NCBI GenBank assembly: GCA_016201205.1
Contig: JACQDF010000055.1
Coordinates: 1-55,298, forward strand
Length of the DNA stretch: 55,298 nucleotides
Source of the DNA: Acidobacteriota bacterium
GTDB taxonomy: Bacteria; Acidobacteriota; Terriglobia; Bryobacterales; Bryobacteraceae
Direction of reading: 5' to 3'
The notes below the pieces were generated by a model. The model did no database searches. It was not told the origin of the DNA and saw only the letters and a list, made by a program, of their open reading frames with translations. Position 1 is the stretch's first letter; each line of letters starts with the position of its first letter. Made by a program: the position numbers and the translations under genes. Positions 26,689 to 34,624 of the stretch are shown here, piece by piece.

Positions 26689-27428
26689 GGCTTGGCCGTT
26701 TGGAAGTCGCCCGGCTCCTTGAAAAAGCCGGCTCACCCGTTTCGGAGCTGGACGAAGTAGGACGATTCGTGTCGTTGTGCATGGCGGGTGATGAGCGGCG
26801 CGCCCGCGCGATGCTGGAGGGCGCTCCGGACCTTTTGACTCGCGCCCCGAAAGACATGGTGCACCGGGCCGTCTGGACAAGGCGACCGGAAGCCGTCAAG
26901 CTCGTGCTCGATCTGGGTTTCGATCCCAACTATCAGGAGGACAACCCAGCGATCACGCAAGCCGGGGTCCTTGCGGAAAACGATGAGATCCTCCGAATTC
27001 TTCTGGCCCACGGAGCATCTTTGACGCTACGCGATCCGTGGTACGACAGTACCGCGATCGGATGGGCTGATTTCTTCGACTATGCCGATCTGCGCGACAG
27101 GCTGCTTAGCGAACCGGGGATCTGCTTGTTCGATGCGCTCGATTACGGCCGGCTCGATCTGGTTCCCGAAATTCTGGCACGCGATCCCGCGGCGCTGGAG
27201 CGTCCGTTTGCCAAATGTCTTTCACGGGCGGCTAAACCGGAAGACTGGCAAACGCCTCTGGTGCGGATGCTCGTTCGCGGGAAAACCGAGGCAGTGCGGG
27301 TATTGCTCGACTATGGCGCCGATCTCGCTGCCCGGCATCCCGACGGCCGCTCCCTCCTGCAAATCGCCCGTGATCAAGGCTTCGATGAAATCGCCAGTTT
27401 GCTTGGAGCTCGGGACAACTCGAAATAG
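26685..27428 (+). CDS. Ankyrin-repeat protein
   Basis: 247 residues with ankyrin-type helix pairs along most of the length: GRLEVARLLEKAGSPV, RRPEAVKLVLDLGFDPN, NDEILRILLAHGASLTLRD, KTEAVRVLLDYGADLAARHP, then GRSLLQIARDQGFDEIASLL. Such repeats bind other proteins; no enzymatic domain or signal peptide is seen. The first repeat looks incomplete, and a longer reading from GTG 26508 would only add permease remnant, so the original 5' end was probably lost when the permease was deleted. The present gene may be a 5'-truncated version. Confidence 0.7.
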   Translation: MRLGRLEVARLLEKAGSPVSELDEVGRFVSLCMAGDERRARAMLEGAPDLLTRAPKDMVHRAVWTRRPEAVKLVLDLGFDPNYQEDNPAITQAGVLAENDEILRILLAHGASLTLRDPWYDSTAIGWADFFDYADLRDRLLSEPGICLFDALDYGRLDLVPEILARDPAALERPFAKCLSRAAKPEDWQTPLVRMLVRGKTEAVRVLLDYGADLAARHPDGRSLLQIARDQGFDEIASLLGARDNSK

Positions 27429-27578
27429 GCCTGGTGTTGTACGATGCAAATCGAATCGCTCTGCAACACGAAGAAGGGCAATGTGAAGAGGTATACTCTG
27501 GTAGAGATGCACACAGCGCGAACCGGTCTAAACCAAACTGACAACGTCAACGCTCTTTCCGGGGGGAGGCGTTGTCAT

Positions 27579-28712
27579 ATGCACGCGAGAATTTGCAACT
27601 TTTACAAGCACACAGCAACAGCAAGCGTCGTCCTGCTGCTGGCTGGCGGTATGTATGTCCGCATCGGACTGGGCCAAGCCCCAGTCCCCGGCAAGAAGGC
27701 CAGCATCACGAAACCCACAGGCAAAGCGGGGGAGCCCCAGTTCAAAGCGATATGGGAGCCCATCAATTACAAGCAGGACCTGAAGCTGACCGATGTTTTC
27801 TTTATCAATGAGAAGTCCGGTTGGGTGACAGGCGCGGCTGGGACCATACTACACACCGACGACGGGGGCGAAAGCTGGACAGCGCAGTTGGGCGGCGACC
27901 CCCAGGCGCCCGAACAGGAACTGTGTTGCCTCCAGTTCCTCGATGCCAATCACGGATGGGCCATTCGAGGAGGGGGTACGTTACTGCGGACGACCGATGG
28001 TCGAACGTGGGAACAAGTGGCCGACGACGCCGTCCGTCAGTACTTTGGAATCGTGGGGAAGGGATACCATTTCTCGTCTCTCACAAAGGGCGTGAACGCT
28101 TATGGCAATCTCTCCATGACCGAAGACGGTGGCCGCACGTGGAAACAGATCTACACCTGCAAAGTCAAGATGGAGGTGGATGGGTTGACGCGCGACGTGG
28201 GCTGTACTTTGGGAGTTGTGGATTTTCCTTCGCCCAATACGGGCTATGCCGCCCATGAAGCTCGTATCATCGTGAAGACCGAAGACGGAGGCGCCACTTG
28301 GAACGCGCTGGTGGGGCCGCAGGAACCTGGCGATCAGAGGATCTATGGACTCACGTTTCTTGACGATCGTAACGGCTTCGCCGTACGGTCGGGCGCCAAG
28401 CTGTTTCGCACAGAAGACGGTGGGCAGAGTTGGCGTGGCGTAATCGCCTCGCCGGGAGAAAGAATCCTGTTTTCCGGGCCCAACGTGGGTTGGTCGTTTC
28501 GCGGTAAGCTGCTGAACTACACCACGGACGGAGGAAGGCGTTGGACGTCGCGCGAGATCGGATTCCCAGCAGAAGTCAATGCCTTTAGCCTGCCTACGAC
28601 ACAGCGGGCTTACGCTATAGGAAATCACGGCATGATTTATCGCTATCGCATCGTGCCAGTGGAATACTCGGCCAAGGGCATGCTTGCCGCTCCGGCCATG
28701 CCTGCGCAGTAG
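27579..28712 (+). CDS. Exported YCF48/BNR-type beta-propeller protein
   Basis: 377 residues. N-terminal signal or anchor (about 8-30, TATASVVLLLAGGMYV). The rest is built of repeated units of the YCF48/photosystem II stability factor type: DVFFINEKSGWVTGAAGTIL with HTDDGGESW, QFLDANHGWAIRGGGTLLRT with TDGRTW, MTEDGGRTW, KTEDGGATW, FLDDRNGFAVRSGAKLFRTE with DGGQSW, and TTDGGRRW. Such propellers are found outside photosynthesis as secreted proteins of unknown role. ATG 27579 is supported by a strong ggggggagg sequence about 9 bp upstream. Confidence 0.82.
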   Translation: MHARICNFYKHTATASVVLLLAGGMYVRIGLGQAPVPGKKASITKPTGKAGEPQFKAIWEPINYKQDLKLTDVFFINEKSGWVTGAAGTILHTDDGGESWTAQLGGDPQAPEQELCCLQFLDANHGWAIRGGGTLLRTTDGRTWEQVADDAVRQYFGIVGKGYHFSSLTKGVNAYGNLSMTEDGGRTWKQIYTCKVKMEVDGLTRDVGCTLGVVDFPSPNTGYAAHEARIIVKTEDGGATWNALVGPQEPGDQRIYGLTFLDDRNGFAVRSGAKLFRTEDGGQSWRGVIASPGERILFSGPNVGWSFRGKLLNYTTDGGRRWTSREIGFPAEVNAFSLPTTQRAYAIGNHGMIYRYRIVPVEYSAKGMLAAPAMPAQ

Positions 28713-28859
28713 CAATCGAGTAGCCGGTTCGATCACTGGACGCACATTGTTTTCAGAATGATCGGGGCAACTCGCCGACCCACATCCATGCCGGGCGCCC
28801 AGATTGGACACGTCTCGAACCCGCAGGTTCTCCTATGTTGACGGCATAGTCTTTCGCTC

Positions 28860-29345
28860 GTGTCTGGACCCTCTCCTCTGGATGCCGCACGTAACCCGAC
28901 GAACAATGCTTGGCAGCGTGGCAGTCATCGCGCAGGTCGGCGCGAAGTTTCTCCAGTAGAGGTTACCAAGGCCCAACTAGCACGCATCGAGAGCCTGGAT
29001 GCGAGGCTCAACGCATATGCGTTGGTCTTGCCAGAACGCGCTCTAGCAAGGGCAAAGCAAGCGGAGGCAGAGATCAAAGCCGGGCATTACCGCGGCCCTC
29101 TGCACGGTGTGCCCATTGCGGTGAAGGATCTGCTCTTCACAAAAGGCATCGCGACGAAGGGCGGCTGCAAAGCGCTCTTCTCATTTCTGCCTGAGTACGA
29201 CGCAACCGTGCTTGAGCGGCTTGAGTCAGCCGGTGCGGTTCTCCTCGAGCGGCTCGGGTGTGGCCACAGACTGCCGGTCTGAGCTTTGGAACAATCGGCA
29301 CAGACACAGGCGGATCCATCCGGAGGCGGGCGCCACCCCGGAGAC
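28860..29345 (+). pseudogene. Amidase-signature (GatA-like) enzyme, internally deleted
   Basis: The N-terminal part is well kept (REVSPVEVTKAQLARIESLD, then PLHGVPIAVKDLLFTKGIAT with the catalytic lysine of the K-S-S triad, and GCKALFSFLPEYDATVLERL). After AGAVLL about 30 codons are missing. The next bases read SSGSGVA in one frame and then GLSFGTIGTDTGGSIR in another, the two core Ser-containing motifs of the family. Everything beyond is absent. At least one deletion and one frameshift make it inactive. Confidence 0.75.
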
Positions 29346-29445
29346 CGGCGGCGTGCGGAAACTGCGGTGGAGACCAAGGTCGAGCGGAACGAGATGAAGA
29401 AACTGTTGCCCCGTTTGGTCGCGGGGTACCGGACGAGGATGGCGC

Positions 29446-29660
29446 TATGAAGAACACTCGCACTATGAAGCGACGAAAACCAAGCGCGGGCGGCCGGATC
29501 ATCGCCAGTTTGAGGGAAGCGGTGGATTGAGTGGAAGGAAAGGATGTCCAAGTCCGCGTCACCACGGTGGAAGTGCCCGCCATCGATGTGCGCGCAATGC
29601 GGAAGCGCCTCGGATTGAGCCAGTCGGCGGGCCGTCGAGGACGCTCTTCGCAAGGCAAGT
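29446..29660 (+). pseudogene. NadS/HigA-like XRE antitoxin with a nonsense codon
   Basis: Reading from ATG 29446: MKNTRTMKRRKPSAGGRIIA, then SLREAVD, a TGA stop, then VEGKDVQVRVTTVEVP and AIDVRAMRKRLGLSQS. Related antitoxins have a tryptophan (TGG) where the TGA stands, so a single G-to-A change explains the stop. The helix-turn-helix is cut off after GLSQS, close to the right 83-bp repeat. No intact toxin is next to it. Confidence 0.55.
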
Positions 29661-29668
29661 TGAACGCA

Positions 29669-29751
29669 AGCTTCGGAAGCATCGGAGTGGGCTGATCGGC
29701 TGGAATGGCTGCCGCTCTGAAATCAGGCCCTCGACAAGTTGCCCCCGGTCG
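29669..29751. repeat. 83-bp direct repeat, right copy
   Basis: Identical to 16659-16741. Here only the end of the DUF5615 toxin is present, followed at 29751-29770 by the same 20-bp internal ligase piece and then by the leader of the intact O-antigen ligase gene. It marks the right border of the accessory block. Confidence 0.95.
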
Positions 29752-29798
29752 CCTGCTCCCGGCGATTGCCATGATCTGCCGTGTGACATAGTGAGCCT

Positions 29799-31640
29799 AT
29801 GGCCATTGCCTTGGCTATCGTTCTGGCGCTGACGCCTTTGGCGATCACGCCGGGCTGGCTGTTCTACTTCGACGTCACCGGGAAGGCGGTGATCCTGCTG
29901 CTGGGAGCCGCCATGGGCCTGATCCTGCTGCGCGGCGAAAGCGCGCTGCCGGGCTCGGGAACCGGCCGCTGGCTGGTGCTTCTCTGCGTGTTGCAGATGA
30001 TCTCGCTGTCGGCTTCGACCGCACTTTCCACCAATCCGGCCCTTTCCCTGAATGGCTCCAACTGGCGGCGCTTCGGAGGCATGACACAGGCCGGGCTCAT
30101 CGCAGTGGTCGTGTTGCTGGCGGCCTGGGTTGCCGGCAACCGGGCGCGGGTTCTTTTTCTGCTGCGGGTGATCTCGCTAAGCGGGCTCCCCATCGCTCTC
30201 TACGGGGTGCTGCAATATTTCGGCTGGGACCCGTTTCTGCCGGCCTCCGCCTATCACGTAGGCGAAGGAATGTGGACCATCGTGCGGCCGCCGGCCACAT
30301 TGGGCCGCGCAAACTACTTTGCCACTTACTCGCTGTATGTGACATTTGCCGGAATATCGCTGGCAATGGTGGAATCGCACCCAGGCTGGAAGCTGGCCGG
30401 GGCGGCCTCCGGCCTGCTCCCGGCGATTGCCATTATCCTCAGCGGGACGCGTTCCGCGATGGCCGGGCTGGCCGCCGGCGGCGTGCTGCTGCTGGTCTGG
30501 TCACGGCAGCGGTTCTCCCGAAGATTGACGCTGCTTGGCCTGGCTGGGATCGCGGCCCTGTGGATCTTCTATTACTCGCCGCCCGGCCTGAAGCTGCGCA
30601 GCCGCACGCGCTGGTACCTGGAAGATCCCCACGGCGGAGCGCGCCTGTGGCTGTGGCGGGATTCCTTGCTTATGGCTCGCTCGCGCTGGCTGTTTGGCCA
30701 CGGGCCGGAAACCTACGCCACTGATTTCGCCAAATTCCAGTCCGCGGAATTGAGCCGTGTGTATCCGGATACGTACCACGAGTCGCCGCACAACATTTAT
30801 CTGGATACGCTCACTTCTCAGGGGGTTCCCGGCCTCTTGATTCTGCTGGCGCTGACGGCATTGGCGTTCGCGTCCGCCTGGAAGAGCCGCACTGTCGACA
30901 ACAGACTTGCGGGCGCACTGCTGGCCTCGTTCCTCGCCGGCCTGGTAAGCCTCCAGTTTATCGTGTTCACGCTTCCCACCGCGCTCCTGTGCTACACCAC
31001 TCTTGCGCTGCTGGTTGGACAGAGTGTGGGTCCCCAGACGCTGAGACGTGCTCCGAGCCGGCGGCTCCGGATAGCGGCCGCCTTATGCGCGTTGCCGCTT
31101 GCGGCGTTTGCCGTTCAGCTCGCGGTGACGGACGCGGCGCTGGCGCAGGTCCAGCGTCTGCTGGATGGCGGGCGCTACCGCGACGCAATGCGCACGTACG
31201 ACTTCGTGCGGCGCTCGCAGCCCGCCGGCGCGACTTCCGACGTGTGGTACTCGCGCGCTCTGCTGGCCGCTTCGCAAAAACCATCCGAGCCGGGTCTGCG
31301 TCTCCGGATGTGGCTCGAAGCCTTTGAGGCAGCCACCCGGGCGGCTCAAGGCGCGGAGGACCGGCACAACGCCTGCTACAACCTGGCGATGTTTCATGCC
31401 GCCCGCAACGATGCCGCCGAGACCGAGCATTACCTGCGCGCGGCCGCCGCCTGGGCGCCGCAGTGGTTCAAGCCGCATTGGACGCTTGCTCAGCTTCTGC
31501 TCCGCACGGGACGGACGGCGGAGGCGCGAAAAGAAGCCGAGCTGGCCGTGTTTCTGAATGGCGCAAAGAACCCGGAGGTGCAAAAGACGCTCGATGGAAT
31601 CAAGCCGGTTGACTCCGGCAAATCTTCCACGTACAATTAG
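29799..31640 (+). CDS. O-antigen ligase-family protein with C-terminal TPRs
   Basis: 613 residues. The first ~430 form a polytopic membrane protein with about 11-12 hydrophobic segments and the Wzy_C-type region (SLLMARSRWLFGHGPETYAT, followed by the ligase-like HESPHNIYLDTLTSQGVPGL). The C-terminal ~180 residues are helical TPR-like repeats (DRHNACYNLAMFHAARNDAA, ETEHYLRAAAAWAPQW, HWTLAQLLLRTGRTAEARKE) probably exposed to the periplasm. It would polymerise or transfer lipid-linked glycans. The 5' end is duplicated at 16050, which suggests the gene once faced the Wzz-like gene directly. Confidence 0.86.
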   Translation: MAIALAIVLALTPLAITPGWLFYFDVTGKAVILLLGAAMGLILLRGESALPGSGTGRWLVLLCVLQMISLSASTALSTNPALSLNGSNWRRFGGMTQAGLIAVVVLLAAWVAGNRARVLFLLRVISLSGLPIALYGVLQYFGWDPFLPASAYHVGEGMWTIVRPPATLGRANYFATYSLYVTFAGISLAMVESHPGWKLAGAASGLLPAIAIILSGTRSAMAGLAAGGVLLLVWSRQRFSRRLTLLGLAGIAALWIFYYSPPGLKLRSRTRWYLEDPHGGARLWLWRDSLLMARSRWLFGHGPETYATDFAKFQSAELSRVYPDTYHESPHNIYLDTLTSQGVPGLLILLALTALAFASAWKSRTVDNRLAGALLASFLAGLVSLQFIVFTLPTALLCYTTLALLVGQSVGPQTLRRAPSRRLRIAAALCALPLAAFAVQLAVTDAALAQVQRLLDGGRYRDAMRTYDFVRRSQPAGATSDVWYSRALLAASQKPSEPGLRLRMWLEAFEAATRAAQGAEDRHNACYNLAMFHAARNDAAETEHYLRAAAAWAPQWFKPHWTLAQLLLRTGRTAEARKEAELAVFLNGAKNPEVQKTLDGIKPVDSGKSSTYN

Positions 31641-31655
31641 CCGCAGGGGTGATTC

Positions 31656-32459
31656 ATGCAGCCGGTGGCGACAGCGGTCCTCTTGTTTCTGGTTTGCGCG
31701 CTGGGATTGACAGCGCAGACCCCGGTCATTACCGAAGAGATCGTGAACGCCGCCGGTTTCGAGCGCGGCCAGCCAGTCAGCCCGGGTTCGGTTGTTTCAA
31801 TTTTCGGATCGGAGCTGGCGAGCGGATTGTCCCAAGCGGACTCAGTCCCTCTTTCCAATGTCCTTGCGAGCACTTCGGTCACTTTCAACGACGTTCCGGC
31901 GCCTCTGTACTTTGTCGCAACGGCGCAGATCAACGCCGTGGTGCCGTGGCGGCTGCTCCAGCAAGGCGAGCAGTCGGGAACGGCCACTGTCGTCGTGCGG
32001 CGGGGAAGCGCTTCGTCTCAGCCCCGGATAGTACAACTGGCTGCCGTGGCTCCGGCCATCTACACGATCAGCCTGGGCGGCCGGCGCTACGCAATCGCGT
32101 TCAACGCGGAGGATGGGAGTCTGGCGCAGCCGGATGGATCGTTCGCCGGAATCCGGGCGCAGCCGATCCCGGCGGGCAAGCCGCTGGCGATTCTTGCCAC
32201 CGGCCTCGGACCAGTGGATCCGCCGATCGAAGACGGCCGCAATTCTTCCGACGTGACGCGCCGGACCGTCAACACGCCAACCGTCCTGGTTGGCGGTCAG
32301 GAAGCGCAGGTTCTCTTCTCGGGCCTTACTCCGTCCTATCCTGGCGTGAACCAGATCAATGTCGTGGTTCCGTCTGGCGTCCAGGGCGATGCGGTTCCCG
32401 TGCAGCTCCGCCTGGGATCCATTACCACCAGCGATCAGATCACGATCGCTGTCCGGTGA
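31656..32459 (+). CDS. Exported TIGR03437-family (Solibacter-type) protein
   Basis: 267 residues: signal peptide (about 1-20, ending LTAQT), then a single domain that matches the Solibacter C-terminal family TIGR03437 (VNAAGFERGQPVSPGSVVSI, FGSELASG, VTFNDVPAPLYFVATAQINA, VVPWRLL, and PIPAGKPLAILATGLGPVDP). In most proteins this domain sits at the C-terminus of large secreted proteins; here it is the entire mature protein. The function is unknown, perhaps surface binding. It follows the ligase gene by 15 bp and is probably cotranscribed. Confidence 0.85.
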   Translation: MQPVATAVLLFLVCALGLTAQTPVITEEIVNAAGFERGQPVSPGSVVSIFGSELASGLSQADSVPLSNVLASTSVTFNDVPAPLYFVATAQINAVVPWRLLQQGEQSGTATVVVRRGSASSQPRIVQLAAVAPAIYTISLGGRRYAIAFNAEDGSLAQPDGSFAGIRAQPIPAGKPLAILATGLGPVDPPIEDGRNSSDVTRRTVNTPTVLVGGQEAQVLFSGLTPSYPGVNQINVVVPSGVQGDAVPVQLRLGSITTSDQITIAVR

Positions 32460-32460
32460 T

Positions 32461-33066
32461 TCACCATGCGTTCCTTCCGGTAAGCACGGCAACAATCGTG
32501 CGCCAAAGGATGGAAGCATCGAGGCTCCGAGACCGGTGGCGGACGAAGTACAAATCCAGTTTCCGCCGCTCGGCGTAGGTGAGCTTGTTGCGTCCATGGG
32601 CCTGCCACATCCCGGTGATGCCTGGCTTCACCTGAACCACTTCGCGGGCGTCGTCGCCGTAATAGGCGGCCAGTTCCTGTTGCGTCAACGGGCGCGGTCC
32701 GATGATGGACATTTGCCCGCGAAGGACATGCATCAACTGCGGCAGCTCGTCAATCGAGTGCCGGCGGCAGAAGCGGGCAAACCAGTGGGCCACCCGCGCA
32801 TCGCCTGACGCCTTCCGTGAGGGACCCTGCTCGTCGTCGATGTACTCGACCCAGCGGAAACCACGCCCGCCTGTCGAGGGCCACATGGTCCGCAGCTTCC
32901 ACATCCATAAGCGAGAGCCGCACTGGCCGACCCGCCGGTGAGCGACGAACGGAGAGCTTCCTGAGAGCATCACTGCCACGACGGCCGCAAGTCCGATCAG
33001 CGGCAGAGCCGCCAACAAGAGCAAGCCGGCCATCAAGCGCTCGAACAAGTGGTGAGACCCCGGCAC
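32461..33066 (-). CDS. Bacterial sugar transferase (undecaprenyl-phosphate sugar phosphotransferase)
   Basis: 201-residue initiating enzyme of glycan synthesis (PF02397 type): it puts a sugar-1-phosphate on undecaprenyl phosphate in the inner membrane. One N-terminal membrane segment (about 11-33), then the catalytic features KLRTMW, RFCRRHSIDELPQLMHVLRG, MSIIGPRPLTQQE and KPGITGMWQAHGRN. It is the small monofunctional form lacking the extra N-terminal membrane domain. It is convergent with the TIGR03437 gene (one base between stops). It supplies the first step for the polysaccharide genes on both sides of the accessory block. Confidence 0.88.
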   Translation of the reverse strand: MPGSHHLFERLMAGLLLLAALPLIGLAAVVAVMLSGSSPFVAHRRVGQCGSRLWMWKLRTMWPSTGGRGFRWVEYIDDEQGPSRKASGDARVAHWFARFCRRHSIDELPQLMHVLRGQMSIIGPRPLTQQELAAYYGDDAREVVQVKPGITGMWQAHGRNKLTYAERRKLDLYFVRHRSRSLDASILWRTIVAVLTGRNAW

Positions 33067-33111
33067 CTTGTTTTGAGAATACTCCGCCGTCCGCCCGGGC
33101 GCGAACCCGAG

Positions 33112-34113
33112 TCAGCACAGGCTGCGAATTCCGGCCGCCCGCTCCCACAGCGCCGCCGCTTCCGCCGGCCTCCCGGTGCGCTCGAGCAACTCGGCATGGC
33201 GCTCCAGCAACCGCGCCACATCCGCGTGATCCGCGCCCAGGTGCTTCTCCATCCACGCTCGCCCCTCGAGATAGAGTCCGTCCGCTTCCGCCGTCCGGCC
33301 CTGGTCCTCACGCAGCATGGCCAGCAGAAACAATCCAAGCCCCAGACTGGTATCGCGGCTTTTCCGCAGCGTGGCCAGAGCCGCGCAAAGGCCTTCCTCG
33401 GCGTCCCCCAGGCGATTCCGCCGGCGCTGGACATCCGCCAGATTGAGCAGACAAATGGCAACCTCCGGCTCTGAATCAGCATGATGCCGGCGGCAGTGAT
33501 CGAGAGCCCGGCGGCACTGTGCTTCAGCAGCTTCCAGGTCCCCTTTGTCCGATAGCGCGGCGCCCAGATTCGTCAGCAAACGCCAGGTGTTGTTCGTTCG
33601 CTGATGTTCCGCAAGCTGCTCCCACACTTTCAACGCCTGCGTATGAGCGCGGATCGCCTCCTCGTGGCGCCCGGCATCGTTCAGGCAGTTGCCGAGATCC
33701 ATCAGCGCCCAGGACTGGTTGGGTCTGTCATCAAGCTGTGCAAACAGGTCGGCCGCCTTGTCGAGCTTTTCTGCGGCCTCTCGAAAGCGGCACTGCTCAT
33801 ACAACAGCAAGCCGGAGTCATAGAGCAGTTGGGCGGTTTCCGGCGAATGGCGGCGGCTCCAGGCCAGCGCGGGGCGCAGCAGTCCTTGAAGCAACCGGCG
33901 TCCCTTCCAATGATCCGGCGTGACCGGGGGATTCTCGACATTCCAGAGGAAGCGGCCGTATACCCAGATGCAGACCAGCAACAAGGGAAACGCGATTTGA
34001 ACCACGTTTTCGCGGTAGAAGAGGAGTGCGGCAGACAGAGTAGCGATCGCCGAAAGGAGAGCCAGCTTGCATAACACGCGCACAAAGCGATGGAGCGGGC
34101 GGCGTCCCGGCAT
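33112..34113 (-). CDS. TPR membrane protein
   Basis: 333 residues. Two hydrophobic segments near the N-terminus (about 13-31 and 37-55) put the rest in the cytoplasm or periplasm. Repeats from about residue 90 on are TPR-like helix pairs (LLYDSGLLLYEQCRFREAAE, WALMDLGNCLNDAGRHEEAI, LLTNLGAALSDKGDLEAAEA, CLLNLADVQRRRNRLGDAEE). They resemble the Kinesin-light-chain type of TPR. Function unknown; the position beside the sugar transferase suggests a scaffold in polysaccharide export. Confidence 0.75.
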   Translation of the reverse strand: MPGRRPLHRFVRVLCKLALLSAIATLSAALLFYRENVVQIAFPLLLVCIWVYGRFLWNVENPPVTPDHWKGRRLLQGLLRPALAWSRRHSPETAQLLYDSGLLLYEQCRFREAAEKLDKAADLFAQLDDRPNQSWALMDLGNCLNDAGRHEEAIRAHTQALKVWEQLAEHQRTNNTWRLLTNLGAALSDKGDLEAAEAQCRRALDHCRRHHADSEPEVAICLLNLADVQRRRNRLGDAEEGLCAALATLRKSRDTSLGLGLFLLAMLREDQGRTAEADGLYLEGRAWMEKHLGADHADVARLLERHAELLERTGRPAEAAALWERAAGIRSLC

Positions 34114-34210
34114 GAGTCGATAGATGTACTATCGGCGGAATCCGCTCAAAAAACGCACCGTGCTTAGCGCCGGAAAGCCGGCGGCAGCCAGGAGGTGGCT
34201 GCCCGCATGG

Positions 34211-34531
34211 TTAACGTCTTCTCAGACGCGCAGCGCAAAGGGCCAACCCGAAGCCGATCAACGTCCAGGTCGATGGCTCTGGAGTGTTGATGTCCAGCGA
34301 AACGACTGGAAGTAATGTTCCGGTCGGAAAAATCCGTGTTGGTGCGCGGGTCCCCCGTCGGAAAGGCGGTAGCCTCGACGCCGGCGCCAACCACGAAGGT
34401 GCGCGTGTCAGTAATGGCGCCTAGGGATGAGAACTCATACGTAAGCCGAACCGTTTCACCATCGAACAGTAAGCCGCAAAGGGCGTAAGCATCGTTGCGA
34501 GAACAGCGAGGGCAAAGACCACGTGTTTCAC
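34211..34531 (-). pseudogene. PEP-CTERM protein, decayed
   Basis: GTG 34531 follows a good gaggag sequence and opens a signal peptide (KHVVFALAVLATMLTPFAAY). A second frame reads LFDGETVRLTYEFSSLGAIT and then TFVVGAGVEATAFPTGDPRT, a secreted-type beta-rich domain. A third frame ends VSLDINTPEPSTWTLIGFGL followed by ALCAARLRRR and TAA 34211-34213, a textbook PEP-CTERM sorting signal (PEP, hydrophobic stretch, arginine cluster). Two frame changes and probable deletions make it non-functional. PEP-CTERM proteins are processed by exosortases; none is in the window. Confidence 0.7.
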
Positions 34532-34612
34532 CTAGTACTCCTCAGTCAAGAGATTTAATACTCGAATCATGATACACCGCTCTTGGGTGCAACATTCCTT
34601 TGCATCCCATCG

Positions 34613-34618
34613 TATAAT
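34613..34618 (+). promoter_or_regulatory. -10 box (TATAAT) of the sulfatase gene
   Basis: A perfect TATAAT with only 6 bp before ATG 34625 and no Shine-Dalgarno sequence. Transcription should start close to the A of the ATG, giving a leaderless mRNA. No convincing -35 hexamer was found at the right distance. Confidence 0.55.
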
Positions 34619-34624
34619 TCTTCC

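Noticed and set aside
16050-29800. Prophage or integrative element
   Set aside because: No integrase, phage structural, replication or conjugation gene was found, and the borders are gene fragments, not attachment sites of a known kind.
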